Shown: piece after piece, positions 1 through 9,852 of the stretch
Position numbering within the stretch: position 1 is the first letter of the stretch
Layout of the letters: each line of letters opens with the position of its first letter
Position numbers and translations under genes: made by a program
From: JBCBEX01 sp038528235
GTDB lineage: Bacteria > Bacteroidota > Rhodothermia > Rhodothermales > Rubricoccaceae
Assembly (NCBI GenBank): GCA_038528235.1
Contig: JBCBEX010000012.1
Span: 1 to 64,000, forward strand
Length of the DNA: 64,000 nt
Reading direction: 5' to 3'
Notes under the pieces: generated by a model
Database searches by the model: none
Seen by the model: the letters and a program-made list of their open reading frames with translations, nothing else
Told to the model about the DNA's origin: nothing

Positions 1-533
1 CGCGCGACGAAGAGCCAGCCACGCTCGGGCACCACGTCGAAGTCCTCCACGATCAGCGGACCGCCGTTCGGCATCGTGTCCCGACCTAGGTCGTAGACGC
101 GGCTCGGGGTGCCGGTACGCCAGGCGTAGCTCGTGAGTGTGCGCCCCTCCCCTGCGGCAAAGAGCGCACCGTCGGGCGTCGTGCCGTCGGAGCCGAAGCG
201 GGCGACGTTGACACTCCCCGGCCGGTCCTGCACGTCGAACACGAGAGCGCCGGTCGTCAGGTCCATCACCGCGAGCCGTCCGCCGTTGCTGCCGAACGCC
301 ACGTAGCGGCTGTCCGGCGTGAACGCGAAGCCGAAGAGCCGGTCGTCATCGGTCGCGTATTGGTGCTGCAGGCTCCAGTCGTCGGCGTTCCAGATTAGGA
401 GCGTGCCGGTGCCGGTGCTCGTGGCCGCGAGCGCCCCGTCGGGCGAGAAGGCGAGGTCGGCGCGGACGACGCGCTGGGCGGACGCTGGGAGTGTGGAGAG
501 AACGACGGCGAGCAGAAGGAGGAGAAAGCGCAT
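1..533 (-). CDS. Secreted WD40-repeat protein, N-terminal part (runs off left edge)
   Basis: The minus-strand frame opens at an ATG at 531-533 and stays open to the window edge, giving 177 residues without a stop. Residues 1-19 form a clear signal peptide: a basic start, a leucine-rich core and an ASA cleavage site before Gln20. After it come beta-propeller-like blades with the FSPDG, FTPDS and LLIWN signatures of WD40 repeats (roughly residues 24-53 and 66-95). The protein is therefore exported and probably a protein-protein interaction propeller; its partner is unknown. The C-terminus is outside the window, so a T9SS sorting domain or enzymatic domain cannot be excluded. The start choice is good because the signal peptide begins right there. 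Confidence 0.8.
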   Translation of the reverse strand, partial: MRFLLLLLAVVLSTLPASAQRVVRADLAFSPDGALAATSTGTGTLLIWNADDWSLQHQYATDDDRLFGFAFTPDSRYVAFGSNGGRLAVMDLTTGALVFDVQDRPGSVNVARFGSDGTTPDGALFAAGEGRTLTSYAWRTGTPSRVYDLGRDTMPNGGPLIVEDFDVVPERGWLFVA

Positions 534-786
534 GAGACGAGCCAGGGACGAGAAGAGAGGCACCAAGAAGGGTGACGAGAAGGGCGGCCGACAACGGAGT
601 CAGCGAGAAGGGACTGCAGACCTACGCACACGTTGTACCACGGCCTCCTGGTGACCGCAGCGGCTAGTTTGGCGTCCCGACTGCGCGCTTGCGCCCAGTT
701 CGCCGGGCGGCTCCGCTCGGAACCCGCCCTGATCGATCTGGTGCCATCGCCTACGAGACGCCCTTTCCTTTCCGCTCAGAAACGCT

Positions 787-1149
787 ATGACTGCAATTAA
801 CCTCGCCGACAAATTCGCTGCGCTCGACGCGCTCTGGCAGCCGCGTGTGGTCGCGGAGCTCAACGGACAGGCCGTCAAGGTCGCGCGCGTGCAGGGGGAC
901 TTCGTCTGGCACAAGCACGACGACATCGACGAGCTCTTCTGGGTGGTGCGCGGGCGGCTTCGCATTGAGTTTCGGGACCGCGTGGTGGAGCTGGGTCCCG
1001 GCGAGGTGTGCGTGGTGACACGTGGCGTGGAGCACCGGCCCGTCGCCGACGAGGTGGCGGAGATCGTACTCTTCGAGCCGCTCGGCGTCGTCAACACGGG
1101 CGATGCGGCCCCATCGGACCTGACCGCGCCCATCGATGCCCGGCTCTGA
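787..1149 (+). CDS. Cupin domain protein
   Basis: A 120-residue single-domain protein of the small cupin type. The first cupin motif is visible with His42, His44 and Glu49, and the second supplies His83, so the usual 3-His/1-Glu metal site is intact. A metal-dependent role (isomerase, dioxygenase or ligand sensor) is possible, but the sequence does not fix the substrate. It stands alone upstream of mrp, 126 bases before that start. A short direct repeat, GCCCGGCTCTGAC, occurs at its stop codon and again 20 bases later. The family call is firm; the reaction is unknown. Confidence 0.88.
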   Translation: MTAINLADKFAALDALWQPRVVAELNGQAVKVARVQGDFVWHKHDDIDELFWVVRGRLRIEFRDRVVELGPGEVCVVTRGVEHRPVADEVAEIVLFEPLGVVNTGDAAPSDLTAPIDARL

Positions 1150-1275
1150 CCTGGAAGCCCGGCTCTGACGCTCGACCGCTGCGCTCTTCGCCAACCCTAC
1201 GCGCGCGGCTCCGAACGTACCGAAGAGCCACACGTTCACACCTGCATACATCCACGCGTCCATACCTCCCAAGCG

Positions 1276-2136
1276 ATGCCTCCGCCCAACGCCGGGCCGC
1301 AAGCGCCCACGCCCCCCTCGATCCCCGGCGTCAAGAACGCCATCGCCGTCGCGTCCGGAAAGGGCGGCGTCGGCAAGAGCACGGTCGCGGCCAACCTCGC
1401 CGTCGCGCTCAGCCAGGCCGGGCATAAAGTCGGCCTCGTGGACACCGACATCTACGGCCCGAGCGTCCCGACGATGTTCGGCGTGCCCGAGGGCGAGAAG
1501 CCGCGCCTCAACGACGAGCGCAAGATTCTTCCGCTGCGGCGCTATGGCGTGAAGCTGCTCTCGATGGGCTTCCTCGTGGACACCCGCAACGCCGTGATCT
1601 GGCGCGGCCCGATGGTGTCGTCCGCCGTCCGGCAGTTCCTCAACGACGCCGACTGGGGCGAGCTCGACTATCTGATTCTGGACCTCCCGCCGGGCACGGG
1701 CGACATTCAGCTCACCATCGTCCAGACGATCCCGCTCACGGGCTCCGTCGTCGTATCGACGCCACAGAAGGTGGCGCTGGACGACGCGCGCAAGGGCGTG
1801 GCGCTCTTCCAGAACGTGAACGTGCCCGTGCTCGGCATCGTGGAGAACATGGCCTACTTCGTGCCGCCGGACCTGCCCGACCGGCGCTACTACCTCTTCG
1901 GCCAGGGCGGCGCGCGCAAGCTCGCCGAAGAACTCGGCGTGCCGCTCCTCGGCGAGGTACCCATCGAAGAGCAACTCCGCGAGTCCGGCGACCGCGGCAA
2001 GCCCATCGTCGTGGCCGAGCCAGAGAGCGCATCGGCCAAGGCGTTCGAGCGCATTGCCGAGGAAACGGTGACACAGGTGACGATCCGCAACGAGAGCGAG
2101 CCGCCGACGCAGCCCATCGAGATTCTGTACAAGTAG
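1276..2136 (+). CDS. mrp: Mrp/NBP35-type P-loop ATPase (Fe-S cluster carrier)
   Basis: A 286-residue cytosolic ATPase of the MinD/Mrp family, which carries and hands on Fe-S clusters. The deviant Walker A is at residues 28-36 (GKGGVGKST), the switch I region DTDIYGPS at 56-63 and the switch II region DLPPGTGD at 136-143. Two departures from classical Mrp are visible. The N-terminal MIP18-type domain of about 90 residues is replaced by a 20-residue Pro-rich lead. The CxxC normally found after the NM(S/A)YF stretch (191-195) is absent and reads PPDLPDRRYY instead. From memory, Bacteroidota Mrp proteins also lack that CxxC. A NifU-like scaffold lies two genes downstream, which supports a role in cluster assembly. 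Confidence 0.93.
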   Translation: MPPPNAGPQAPTPPSIPGVKNAIAVASGKGGVGKSTVAANLAVALSQAGHKVGLVDTDIYGPSVPTMFGVPEGEKPRLNDERKILPLRRYGVKLLSMGFLVDTRNAVIWRGPMVSSAVRQFLNDADWGELDYLILDLPPGTGDIQLTIVQTIPLTGSVVVSTPQKVALDDARKGVALFQNVNVPVLGIVENMAYFVPPDLPDRRYYLFGQGGARKLAEELGVPLLGEVPIEEQLRESGDRGKPIVVAEPESASAKAFERIAEETVTQVTIRNESEPPTQPIEILYK

Positions 2137-2200
2137 TCCAGTCCTTCGGTGGGGCGTCGTAGTGTAGGTTGACCGCGCTCTCTCCCACCCGATCGCTTCG

Positions 2201-5008
2201 ATGCACGCGCCGCTCGTCCGCTACCTCCGCGACTGCTTTGAGGAGGACCACCGCCGCGCGACGCTGTGGAACGTCTTCGCCAAGACCATCGGGCCGCGCT
2301 ACGTCGTCCCCGAGCGCGAGGACATCCTGACGGGCGATCTGACGCTGCTTCCGCTCGTCGGCGAGACGGCAGGGGATTTCCAGAAGGCGACGACGCTCTA
2401 CCGGCGCGAGAAGGAGTTGCTCTACGCGAGCCTGTTCGTCGTGGGGTCGTGGCCGCGCACCGAGCAGGACCGTGACGACGACACGGGCGGCGCGTTCGGG
2501 CGTCCCGTGCGGATCTGCGCGCCGCTGCTCACCTACCCCGCCACGCTTCAGGAGCGCCCCGGCGGCACCTTTGCTGCGCCCGATCTCAGCGACCCGCGCC
2601 TGAACGAAGGCCTGCTCCGCGCGCTTGATCCGAGCCAGGAAGGCGAGATGCCGCTGAGCGAGCGCCTCTGGGGACAGCTTGCCACCGAGGTGCTCGGACC
2701 AACGGGGGTCTACGAACTCGCCGCGCTGCTGACCGAAGCCGTGCCTACGCTCGACGGGTCGCAGGCCGAGGCGTTTCCGGCGCTTCTCGACGCGGCGGCG
2801 TTGCGGGCGCGCATGCCGAAGCACGGCCTGGCGCTGCTCCCCGCTTCGATGCTGCTGCTCACGCCACGCGGGCGCGGGACCCGCGGCGTCCTCAGCGAAC
2901 TTGACGCGCTGGCCACCGCGACGCAGCCTGCGGCTCCGCTACGGTTTTTGCTCACCGGCCAGCAGGCTCCAGCGCCCCGGCAGTCCGGCGATCACCTAGT
3001 CCCAGCCATCCTGAGCCGCCCGCAGCAGACCATCCTCGACCGCGCAGCCGAGCGAACGGCGTCGGTGGTGGTCGGGCCGCCGGGCACGGGCAAGTCGTTC
3101 ACCATCGCGGCGCTCGCAGCGGAGCATGTCCTGCGCGGCGAGACGGTGCTCGTCGCCTCAAAGATGGACCATGCCGTCGATGTCGTCGCCGACAAGATCG
3201 AACGGCAACTCGGCATGCCCGGCGTGGCGATGAGAGCCGGACGGCGCGGCTATGGCAAGGCGCTCAAGGCGTACTTCCGCCAGTTGCTCAGCGGGATGCA
3301 CACGCAAGACGCGCCGACAGAGCGCGCACTCCACGAGCAGCGTCGGCGCCTGCTGCGCAGCCATGCTGACATCGACAAGGCGGAAGCTGGGCTGGCCAAG
3401 CGCGAGCGGCAAGAGGCCGCCTGGAGCCGCGCGCTCGCCGACGCGCCCCGGAGCCTGCGTGCTCGATGGGCAGCCTGGCGCACCGGCCGCACCGAGCCCG
3501 TGTGGCACCTCGCCGAGCGCTACGAGGCGCGCCTCCGCCGCTTCGTCGTGGAGGCGCAAGACTATGCTCGCCAGCGTAACGCGTATCGCTTGGCCGATGT
3601 CCTGAAGCGGCGGCGGCTGGAAATCCAACTCCTCGACCAGGCCCTCCGTGCGCGCGCGAGCGGCACGCAGAAGAAACGCTTCGACAGCATCCGGCTCGAC
3701 ACGCTCCTGGCCGCCTTCCCCGTCTGGCTCGTTGCGCTGGGCGACCTCGCCGAGACGCTGCCGATGGAACGCGAGCTATTCGACCTCGCCATCATTGACG
3801 AGGCCTCGCAGTGCGACCTCGCGAGCGTGCTCCCGCTCTTCCAGCGGGCGAAGCGCGTGGTGGTCGTCGGCGATCCGCAGCAGCTGCGGCACCTCTCGTT
3901 CCTCGCACGGCCCCGGCAGGCCGCCCTTGCGGAGAAACACGGCCTCGACGCCAGGCAGGCTGCCAGCTTCGACTACCGCTCCCGGAGCATCCTCGACCTC
4001 ATGGACGCACGCGTGCAGTCACAGGACGATGTGGTGTTTCTCGACGAGCATTACCGCAGCGCGCCGCCGATCATCGCCTTTAGCAACGCGCGGTTCTACG
4101 GCGATCGGCTACGTGTGATGACGGCCAAGCCCACACCGCCACCGGTACCCCCGCTCGTGCTGCACCGTGTGGATGGACACCGCGCGGCCTCGGGCGTGAA
4201 CGCTGTCGAGGTGAAGCACGTACTCGACGCCGTTGCGGCACTCGTAGCGGAGGACGCCGGGGCTCCGGGTAGGTCGGTGCGCTCCATCGGCGTGCTGTCG
4301 CCGTTCCGCGCACAGGTCGATGCCCTCGGTGACGCCCTCACGGCACGCTTCGAGGCGAGCGTCCTCGACCGGCATCGAGTGATGGTCGGGACACCGTTCA
4401 CGTTCCAGGGCGAGGAGCGCGATGTAATGCTCCTCTCGTTCGCACTTGACACCGATTCCCACAGCGCCGCCTTCCGCTACCTCGACCGCGCCGACGTGTT
4501 CAACGTCGCCGTGACCCGCGCCCGCTACCAGCAGCACGTCATCACCTCGCTCGACCCGCGCCAGGTGGCCGCTGACTCGCTGCTTGGAGCTTATCTCCAA
4601 CATATCGCCGAGGCGAGTCTGACCAACTCGGCCGTGGTCACGCGTACGGCCTCGCTCGATCGGTTTGCAGCCGAGGTCGTTGCCGGACTGGAAGAACGAG
4701 GCTGGACGTGCCGGGTCGGCTTCCCTATCGCCGGGCTGCACCTCGATCTTGTGGTGATGGACGAGGCGCATGCGTGCGGCATCGACCTGATCGGCTATCC
4801 GGGGGCCTTTGAGGCGCAGCTGGCCCCCGATCGGATCCGCATGCTGGGCCGGGCGACGCTTCCGGTGCTCCCGCTCCCGTACGCACGCTGGTACCTCGAC
4901 CCGACGGCATGCCTCAATGCGGTTGGGGATGCGTTGCGTCGCGCCCCAACCCTTGCTCCTCATTTCATCCGGGAAACCTCCGACGGGAGCCTAGACCCGC
5001 GAACCTGA
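2201..5008 (+). CDS. SF1 DNA2/NAM7-like helicase with C-terminal nuclease-like domain
   Basis: A 935-residue superfamily 1 helicase. Walker A GPPGTGKS is at 292-299, Walker B DEAS at 533-536, the GDPQQ motif at 557-561 and HYRS (motif IV region) at 617-620. Late motifs GEERD and VAVTRAR, typical of the Upf1/DNA2 group, follow. A charged helical region lies between motifs I and II (about 370-500). The last ~100 residues (from about 830) read LDLVV then GIDLIGYPG, resembling the restriction-endonuclease-like domain fused to many AAA_11/AAA_12 helicases. Residues 1-270 are not recognised. The gene sits between mrp and a NifU-like gene, 64 bases after the former and 46 before the latter, and may be cotranscribed with them. 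A DNA or RNA repair/defence role is inference. Confidence 0.88.
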   Translation: MHAPLVRYLRDCFEEDHRRATLWNVFAKTIGPRYVVPEREDILTGDLTLLPLVGETAGDFQKATTLYRREKELLYASLFVVGSWPRTEQDRDDDTGGAFGRPVRICAPLLTYPATLQERPGGTFAAPDLSDPRLNEGLLRALDPSQEGEMPLSERLWGQLATEVLGPTGVYELAALLTEAVPTLDGSQAEAFPALLDAAALRARMPKHGLALLPASMLLLTPRGRGTRGVLSELDALATATQPAAPLRFLLTGQQAPAPRQSGDHLVPAILSRPQQTILDRAAERTASVVVGPPGTGKSFTIAALAAEHVLRGETVLVASKMDHAVDVVADKIERQLGMPGVAMRAGRRGYGKALKAYFRQLLSGMHTQDAPTERALHEQRRRLLRSHADIDKAEAGLAKRERQEAAWSRALADAPRSLRARWAAWRTGRTEPVWHLAERYEARLRRFVVEAQDYARQRNAYRLADVLKRRRLEIQLLDQALRARASGTQKKRFDSIRLDTLLAAFPVWLVALGDLAETLPMERELFDLAIIDEASQCDLASVLPLFQRAKRVVVVGDPQQLRHLSFLARPRQAALAEKHGLDARQAASFDYRSRSILDLMDARVQSQDDVVFLDEHYRSAPPIIAFSNARFYGDRLRVMTAKPTPPPVPPLVLHRVDGHRAASGVNAVEVKHVLDAVAALVAEDAGAPGRSVRSIGVLSPFRAQVDALGDALTARFEASVLDRHRVMVGTPFTFQGEERDVMLLSFALDTDSHSAAFRYLDRADVFNVAVTRARYQQHVITSLDPRQVAADSLLGAYLQHIAEASLTNSAVVTRTASLDRFAAEVVAGLEERGWTCRVGFPIAGLHLDLVVMDEAHACGIDLIGYPGAFEAQLAPDRIRMLGRATLPVLPLPYARWYLDPTACLNAVGDALRRAPTLAPHFIRETSDGSLDPRT

Positions 5009-5054
5009 CGCTTGCTTCGCCGTAGCAACCCGACACAAGATCCAGACGCCGCCG

Positions 5055-5324
5055 ATGAGCACCACGACCACCCTCCAGGACGACGCGCTGAACCAGCGCA
5101 TCGAAGAAACCCTCGACACGATTCGGCCTTACCTGATGGCCGACGGTGGCTCGGTGCGCCTGCAGAGTGTCACCGACGACATGGTGGTCGAGCTCGAACT
5201 CCTCGGCGCCTGCGGAACGTGCCCGATGAGCATGATGACGCTCCGCGCAGGTATCGAGCAGGCGCTCAAGCGCGCTGTGCCTGAGATCACCCGCGTGGAG
5301 GCCGTGACGCCGTCCGCGCACTAG
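5055..5324 (+). CDS. NifU-like C-terminal domain Fe-S scaffold
   Basis: An 89-residue protein consisting only of the NifU C-terminal (Nfu) domain. The signature CGTCP is present with Cys53 and Cys56, the residues that bridge a [4Fe-4S] cluster between two protomers. The motif DGGSV (30-34), which precedes the cysteines in this family, is also present. Function by family: assembly and delivery of Fe-S clusters in the cytoplasm. Proximity to mrp two genes upstream fits one cluster-trafficking unit with an unrelated helicase between them. A likely terminator follows at 5354. Confidence 0.93.
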   Translation: MSTTTTLQDDALNQRIEETLDTIRPYLMADGGSVRLQSVTDDMVVELELLGACGTCPMSMMTLRAGIEQALKRAVPEITRVEAVTPSAH

Positions 5325-5353
5325 GTGCCGTCCTAGCTTTTTCTGTCAGCCCG

Positions 5354-5390
5354 CCCCGATTTCGTTCGCTCGTCGGGGTTTGCTGTTTGG
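5354..5390 (+). terminator. Probable terminator after the NifU-like gene
   Basis: Arms CCCCGA (5354-5359) and TCGGGG (5373-5378) enclose a 13-base loop and are followed by the T-rich stretch TTTGCTGTTTGG. The position 30 bases after the stop codon of the Nfu gene suits intrinsic termination, though the stem is only 6 bp. Confidence 0.5.
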
Positions 5391-5517
5391 GACCAGGTGC
5401 GTAGTTTCAGCACGCCCCTCCCCCTGCGCCACCTGGCGTGCCCCTTTCGCGACGTGTGCCCGTCGGCTCCGCACCGGAGACCTCCCCACCCGACCGGCAA
5501 CACCACCCCACGTTGCC

Positions 5518-6198
5518 ATGAGCGAGCACCGCAACATCACCCGCATCGACATCGAGCCGAGTGCCGAGTCGCCGCGTCGCAGCGCGACGCACGGCTGGCA
5601 GGTGCGCGTGCGCCGCAATGGCGCGCGCCACACCAAGTTTTTCTCGGACTCGCGCCACGGCACGCCGGAGGCAGCCCTCGGTGCGGCGATCTCTTACCGC
5701 GATACCTTGCTCGACGCATTGCCTGACGCCACGCCCCCCTCTGCCCGCCGCGCCTGGTCCAACACCGGCGTCTCCGGCCTCAGCCTCCGCACCAAAACCG
5801 GCAAGGACGGCGACGAGAAGCTCTACGTCCAACTCTCCTGGATCGACGCCGACAGCAAGCGACGCGGCGCCGCCTACTCCGTTGCCAAGTGGGGCCTGCG
5901 CCGCGCGCTCTGGAACGGCTGCCTCCGCCTCTACCGCGAACACGAGGAGGCGGGCCGCGACACCGTCGAGCCGCACCTCAACTTCGCCACCGCGCAGGAG
6001 ACGCTGAGTGAGTTGCTCGAAGAAGAACAGCGCAAGGAGGACGAGGCCAAGCGCGAGGAGGAGGCCCGCCAACGCGCCGAAGCGGCTGATCGTGGCGAAG
6101 TCGCCTCGCTCAACCTCGACCGGCTCGCCCCCGTGGAGCGCATGCAGAAGGAGGAGAAGATCCAGGAGCACCTCGAATCGAAGCTGTTTGGGAAGTAG
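5518..6198 (+). CDS. Tandem AP2-like DNA-binding domain protein
   Basis: A 226-residue protein. Residues about 5-65 and 83-143 each resemble the three-strand-plus-helix AP2 fold: a GWQVRV core, KFFSDSRHGTPEAAL leading into a helix AAISYRD, and a second copy with an SGLSLR lead and an LYVQLSW core. Residues 160-226 form a very charged helical tail rich in Glu, Lys and Arg, probably a coiled coil. AP2-like domains in bacteria usually occur with homing endonucleases or integrases; here no nuclease motif is seen, so a free-standing regulator or nucleoid protein is likely (inference). An in-frame upstream start at 5380 exists, but the stretch it adds is Arg/Pro-rich and does not look like real protein; ATG 5518 is preferred. 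Divergence of copy 2 makes the second domain less certain. Confidence 0.72.
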   Translation: MSEHRNITRIDIEPSAESPRRSATHGWQVRVRRNGARHTKFFSDSRHGTPEAALGAAISYRDTLLDALPDATPPSARRAWSNTGVSGLSLRTKTGKDGDEKLYVQLSWIDADSKRRGAAYSVAKWGLRRALWNGCLRLYREHEEAGRDTVEPHLNFATAQETLSELLEEEQRKEDEAKREEEARQRAEAADRGEVASLNLDRLAPVERMQKEEKIQEHLESKLFGK

Positions 6199-6219
6199 AG
6201 ACGCCTCGGCGAGGCGTCT
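6199..6219 (+). terminator. Hairpin abutting the stop codon of the AP2-like gene
   Basis: A perfect 9-bp stem AGACGCCTC / GAGGCGTCT with a 3-base loop begins directly after the TAG. No T-run follows, so this may be a terminator of the GC-hairpin type or an mRNA 3'-end stabiliser. Confidence 0.4.
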
Positions 6220-6276
6220 CTACGGGGCGATGCTCTACCTTTCGCTTTTCGCTCCCCACCCTCGACCTCCGAGCCC

Positions 6277-6747
6277 ATGCACCCGAACGCTGCGCTGATC
6301 GACCGCTTCTACACAGCCTTCCAACAACGCGATGCCGAGGGGATGGCGGCGTGCTATCACCCAGATGTGGTGTTCAGTGACCCGGCATTCCCGCACCTCG
6401 TAGGCGACGAGGCCCGCGCCATGTGGGCGATGCTCTGCGAGCGCGGCGCCGACCTCGTGCTGACCTACAGCGACGTTCACGCCGATGACACGACCGGCCG
6501 CGCTGCCTGGGAAGCCACCTACACCTTCGGCGGCAAGCGCAAGGTCCACAACCGCATCCAGGCGCACTTCCGCTTCGAGGACGGCCTGATCCGCGAGCAC
6601 CGCGACACGTTCAGCTTCCCGCGCTGGGCGCGGCAGGCGCTCGGCCCGATGGGGCTGGCCCTCGGCTGGACGCCGTTTGTCCAAAACAAGGTGCGCCAGC
6701 AGGCTCGCAAAGGCCTCGACCGCTTCATGGCAAAGCAGAGCGGTTGA
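6277..6747 (+). CDS. NTF2-like (SnoaL fold) protein
   Basis: A 156-residue protein starting with a long helix (ALIDRFYTAFQQRD) and then YHPDVVFSDPAF. This is the characteristic opening of the NTF2/SnoaL superfamily, whose members form cone-shaped pockets used as isomerases, cyclases or non-enzymatic ligand binders. The middle (RAAWEATYTF, KVHNRIQAHFRFEDGLI) matches the family's beta sheet with the usual FxxGLI turn. No catalytic residue can be assigned, so the substrate is unknown. The gene is monocistronic and converges on tRNA-Ser, with a shared hairpin between them. Confidence 0.85.
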   Translation: MHPNAALIDRFYTAFQQRDAEGMAACYHPDVVFSDPAFPHLVGDEARAMWAMLCERGADLVLTYSDVHADDTTGRAAWEATYTFGGKRKVHNRIQAHFRFEDGLIREHRDTFSFPRWARQALGPMGLALGWTPFVQNKVRQQARKGLDRFMAKQSG

Positions 6748-6756
6748 CCAAAAGCA

Positions 6757-6789
6757 AACGCCCCGGAATCGCTTGGATTCCAGGGCGTT
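6757..6789. terminator. Bidirectional hairpin between NTF2-like gene and tRNA-Ser
   Basis: Arms 6757-6770 (AACGCCCCGGAATC) and 6776-6789 (GATTCCAGGGCGTT) pair over 14 positions with one mismatch and a 5-base loop. On the minus strand the stem is followed by TTTGCTTTT, so it should end the tRNA transcript; on the plus strand it lies 10 bases after the NTF2-like stop codon. Confidence 0.65.
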
Positions 6790-6809
6790 GCCCACGTGCT
6801 GTGGGGTGC

Positions 6810-6898
6810 GGAGAGGGAGGGATTCGAACCCTCGATAGAGCTATAAACCCTATACTCCCTTAGCAGGGGAGCGCCTTCAGCCACTCGGCCACCTCTCC
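6810..6898 (-). tRNA. tRNA-Ser (anticodon GCU)
   Basis: An 89-base class II tRNA read on the minus strand. The acceptor stem pairs GGAGAGG (6892-6898) with CCTCTCC (6810-6816). The T arm carries GGTTCGAATCC, the anticodon stem CTCCC/GGGAG flanks the loop CTGCTAA with anticodon GCT at 6862-6864, and a long variable arm follows as expected for serine. It reads AGC and AGU codons. No CCA is encoded: CG precedes the acceptor end where CCA would be. Confidence 0.97.
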
Positions 6899-7032
6899 GG
6901 GGTGCGCTTGGCGAAGCAGGCTGCGTTTGGGCAACGCAGGCACGCAAGATAGGACGCCCCCGTAGCGCCGTCCACCCGTGCGCCGAAATTCAACAAAGGA
7001 CAGCGCAAGACGGGCAACGGCCTCTCACCTTA

Positions 7033-7135
7033 GTCATGCTGAACTTGATTCAGCATCTCTGCGATGCCACGAAACACCGAAAACGTTAGAGATTGGCTTC
7101 GCCTGACTTCGGCTCCGGATCAAGTCCGGGATGAC
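7033..7135. repeat. GTCAT-ended palindromic interspersed element, copy 1
   Basis: The segment begins GTCATGCTGAACTTG and ends CAAGTCCGGGATGAC, so the termini are inverted repeats (GTCAT / ATGAC). It lies just downstream of atpG. Three related segments occur at 45471, 48068 and 49407, indicating a dispersed non-coding repeat family. Confidence 0.6.
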
Positions 7136-7159
7136 AAGGACAAGGGCCTGTGCCCTTCT

Positions 7160-8098
7160 CTACGACGCGGCTTTGAGCGCTTCGGCGCCGGACGAGATCT
7201 CGATGATCTCCGTCGTGATGGCGGCCTGGCGAGCGCGGTTATAGGTCAGCTTGAGGTCCTTCAGCAGCTCGCCTGCGTTCGTGGTCGCGTTGTCCATCGC
7301 CACCATGCGCGCGCCCTGCTCGGCAGCGTTCGACTCCAGCAGCATGCGCCAGAGCTGGTAGGTGAGGAAACGGGGCACGAGGTCGTCAAGGAGGCGCTGG
7401 GCACTCGGCTCGAAGATGTACTCGACCTCGCCGTTGTCCTCCGCTTCAATGTAGTCCTCGCTGGCCTGCATGACCGGCGTAAGAAAGCCGTCAGCGGGGA
7501 TCGGGATAAGCTGCTCCGCGATCCGGTTCTGCGTGATCGTGTTCTTGAACTCGTTGTAGACGACCGTGACCTCGTCCCACTGCCCGGCGTCCCACCCTTC
7601 CATCGCGGCTTCGACCACGCGCGTGGCTTGCGTGACCGTGAGGCTGTTGAACACCCCGCGGAAGTCGGCGCCATCGGTGTCCATCACCATCTGGTAGCCG
7701 CGCTTCGAGAAGTGCTCATGCGCCTTGCGGCCGACGGCGAGGAGGTAGAGCCCGCCCGCTGCTTCGAGGTCAGCGTAGCGCTCCGCAATCGTCGCCTCGG
7801 CCTTCTTCAGGATGTTCGTGTTGAACGCACCAGCAAGGCCGCGATCACTCGTCACGACGACCACGAGCGCTGCCTCCACCGACTCCCGCGCCTGGAAGAG
7901 CGCATGGCTCGACGGGTCCACGCCCGAGCGCAGGTGGCCGATCAGCTCGCGGATTTTGAAGGCGTAGGGGCGCGTGTTGAAGATGCGCTCCTGGGCCTTC
8001 CGCAGCTTCGCCGCCGCCACCATCTTCATGGCGCGCGTGATCTGCTGCGTGTTCTTGACCGACTTGATGCGGCCCCGGATGTCGCGAAGGGAAGCCAT
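7160..8098 (-). CDS. atpG: ATP synthase F1 gamma subunit
   Basis: A 312-residue homologue of the central rotor shaft of F1. The conserved N-terminal helix with IRGRIKSVKNTQQIT and MKMVAAAKLRKAQ is intact, and the C-terminal helix with MDNATTNAGELL and YNRARQAAITTEI is present. Together they form the coiled coil that turns inside the alpha3beta3 ring. The protein is a little longer than the usual 285-295 residues, with extra sequence around 190-230. It is the last gene of the atp cluster; atpD and atpC do not follow, so beta and epsilon must be encoded elsewhere. A repeat-filled 136-base gap separates it from atpA. Confidence 0.98.
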   Translation of the reverse strand: MASLRDIRGRIKSVKNTQQITRAMKMVAAAKLRKAQERIFNTRPYAFKIRELIGHLRSGVDPSSHALFQARESVEAALVVVVTSDRGLAGAFNTNILKKAEATIAERYADLEAAGGLYLLAVGRKAHEHFSKRGYQMVMDTDGADFRGVFNSLTVTQATRVVEAAMEGWDAGQWDEVTVVYNEFKNTITQNRIAEQLIPIPADGFLTPVMQASEDYIEAEDNGEVEYIFEPSAQRLLDDLVPRFLTYQLWRMLLESNAAEQGARMVAMDNATTNAGELLKDLKLTYNRARQAAITTEIIEISSGAEALKAAS

Positions 8099-8104
8099 TT
8101 CGGA

Positions 8105-8234
8105 GTGACTAGGGACTGGTGACTAGCGACTAGGGGTAGGCAGCGCTGTCGATAAAAGCTGACAGGATCGTGTCTCAGCAGCGGCCAACGCCTGGTGTGC
8201 TATCCCCTAGTCACCAATCGCTAGTCGCTAGTCG

Positions 8235-8238
<4 letters not shown>
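8105..8238. repeat. GACTAG direct and inverted repeats between atpA and atpG
   Basis: The left block (8105-8138) carries GACTAG-type units (GACTAGGGACTGGTGACTAG, then CGACTAGGGG). The right block (8210-8238) carries the inverse, CCCCTAGTCACC then CGCTAGTCGCTAGTCGC. GACTAGGGGTAG can pair with CTATCCCCTAGTC, giving a large stem. The right block overlaps the last base of atpA's stop codon. Confidence 0.6.
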
Positions 8239-9821
<1,583 letters not shown>

Positions 9822-9852
9822 GGGGAGAAGGGGTATTGCAGTGGTTCAGTGT

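Noticed and set aside
5380..5517. N-terminal extension of the AP2-like gene
   Set aside because: Arg/Pro/Ala-rich sequence without similarity; ATG 5518 begins the conserved part.
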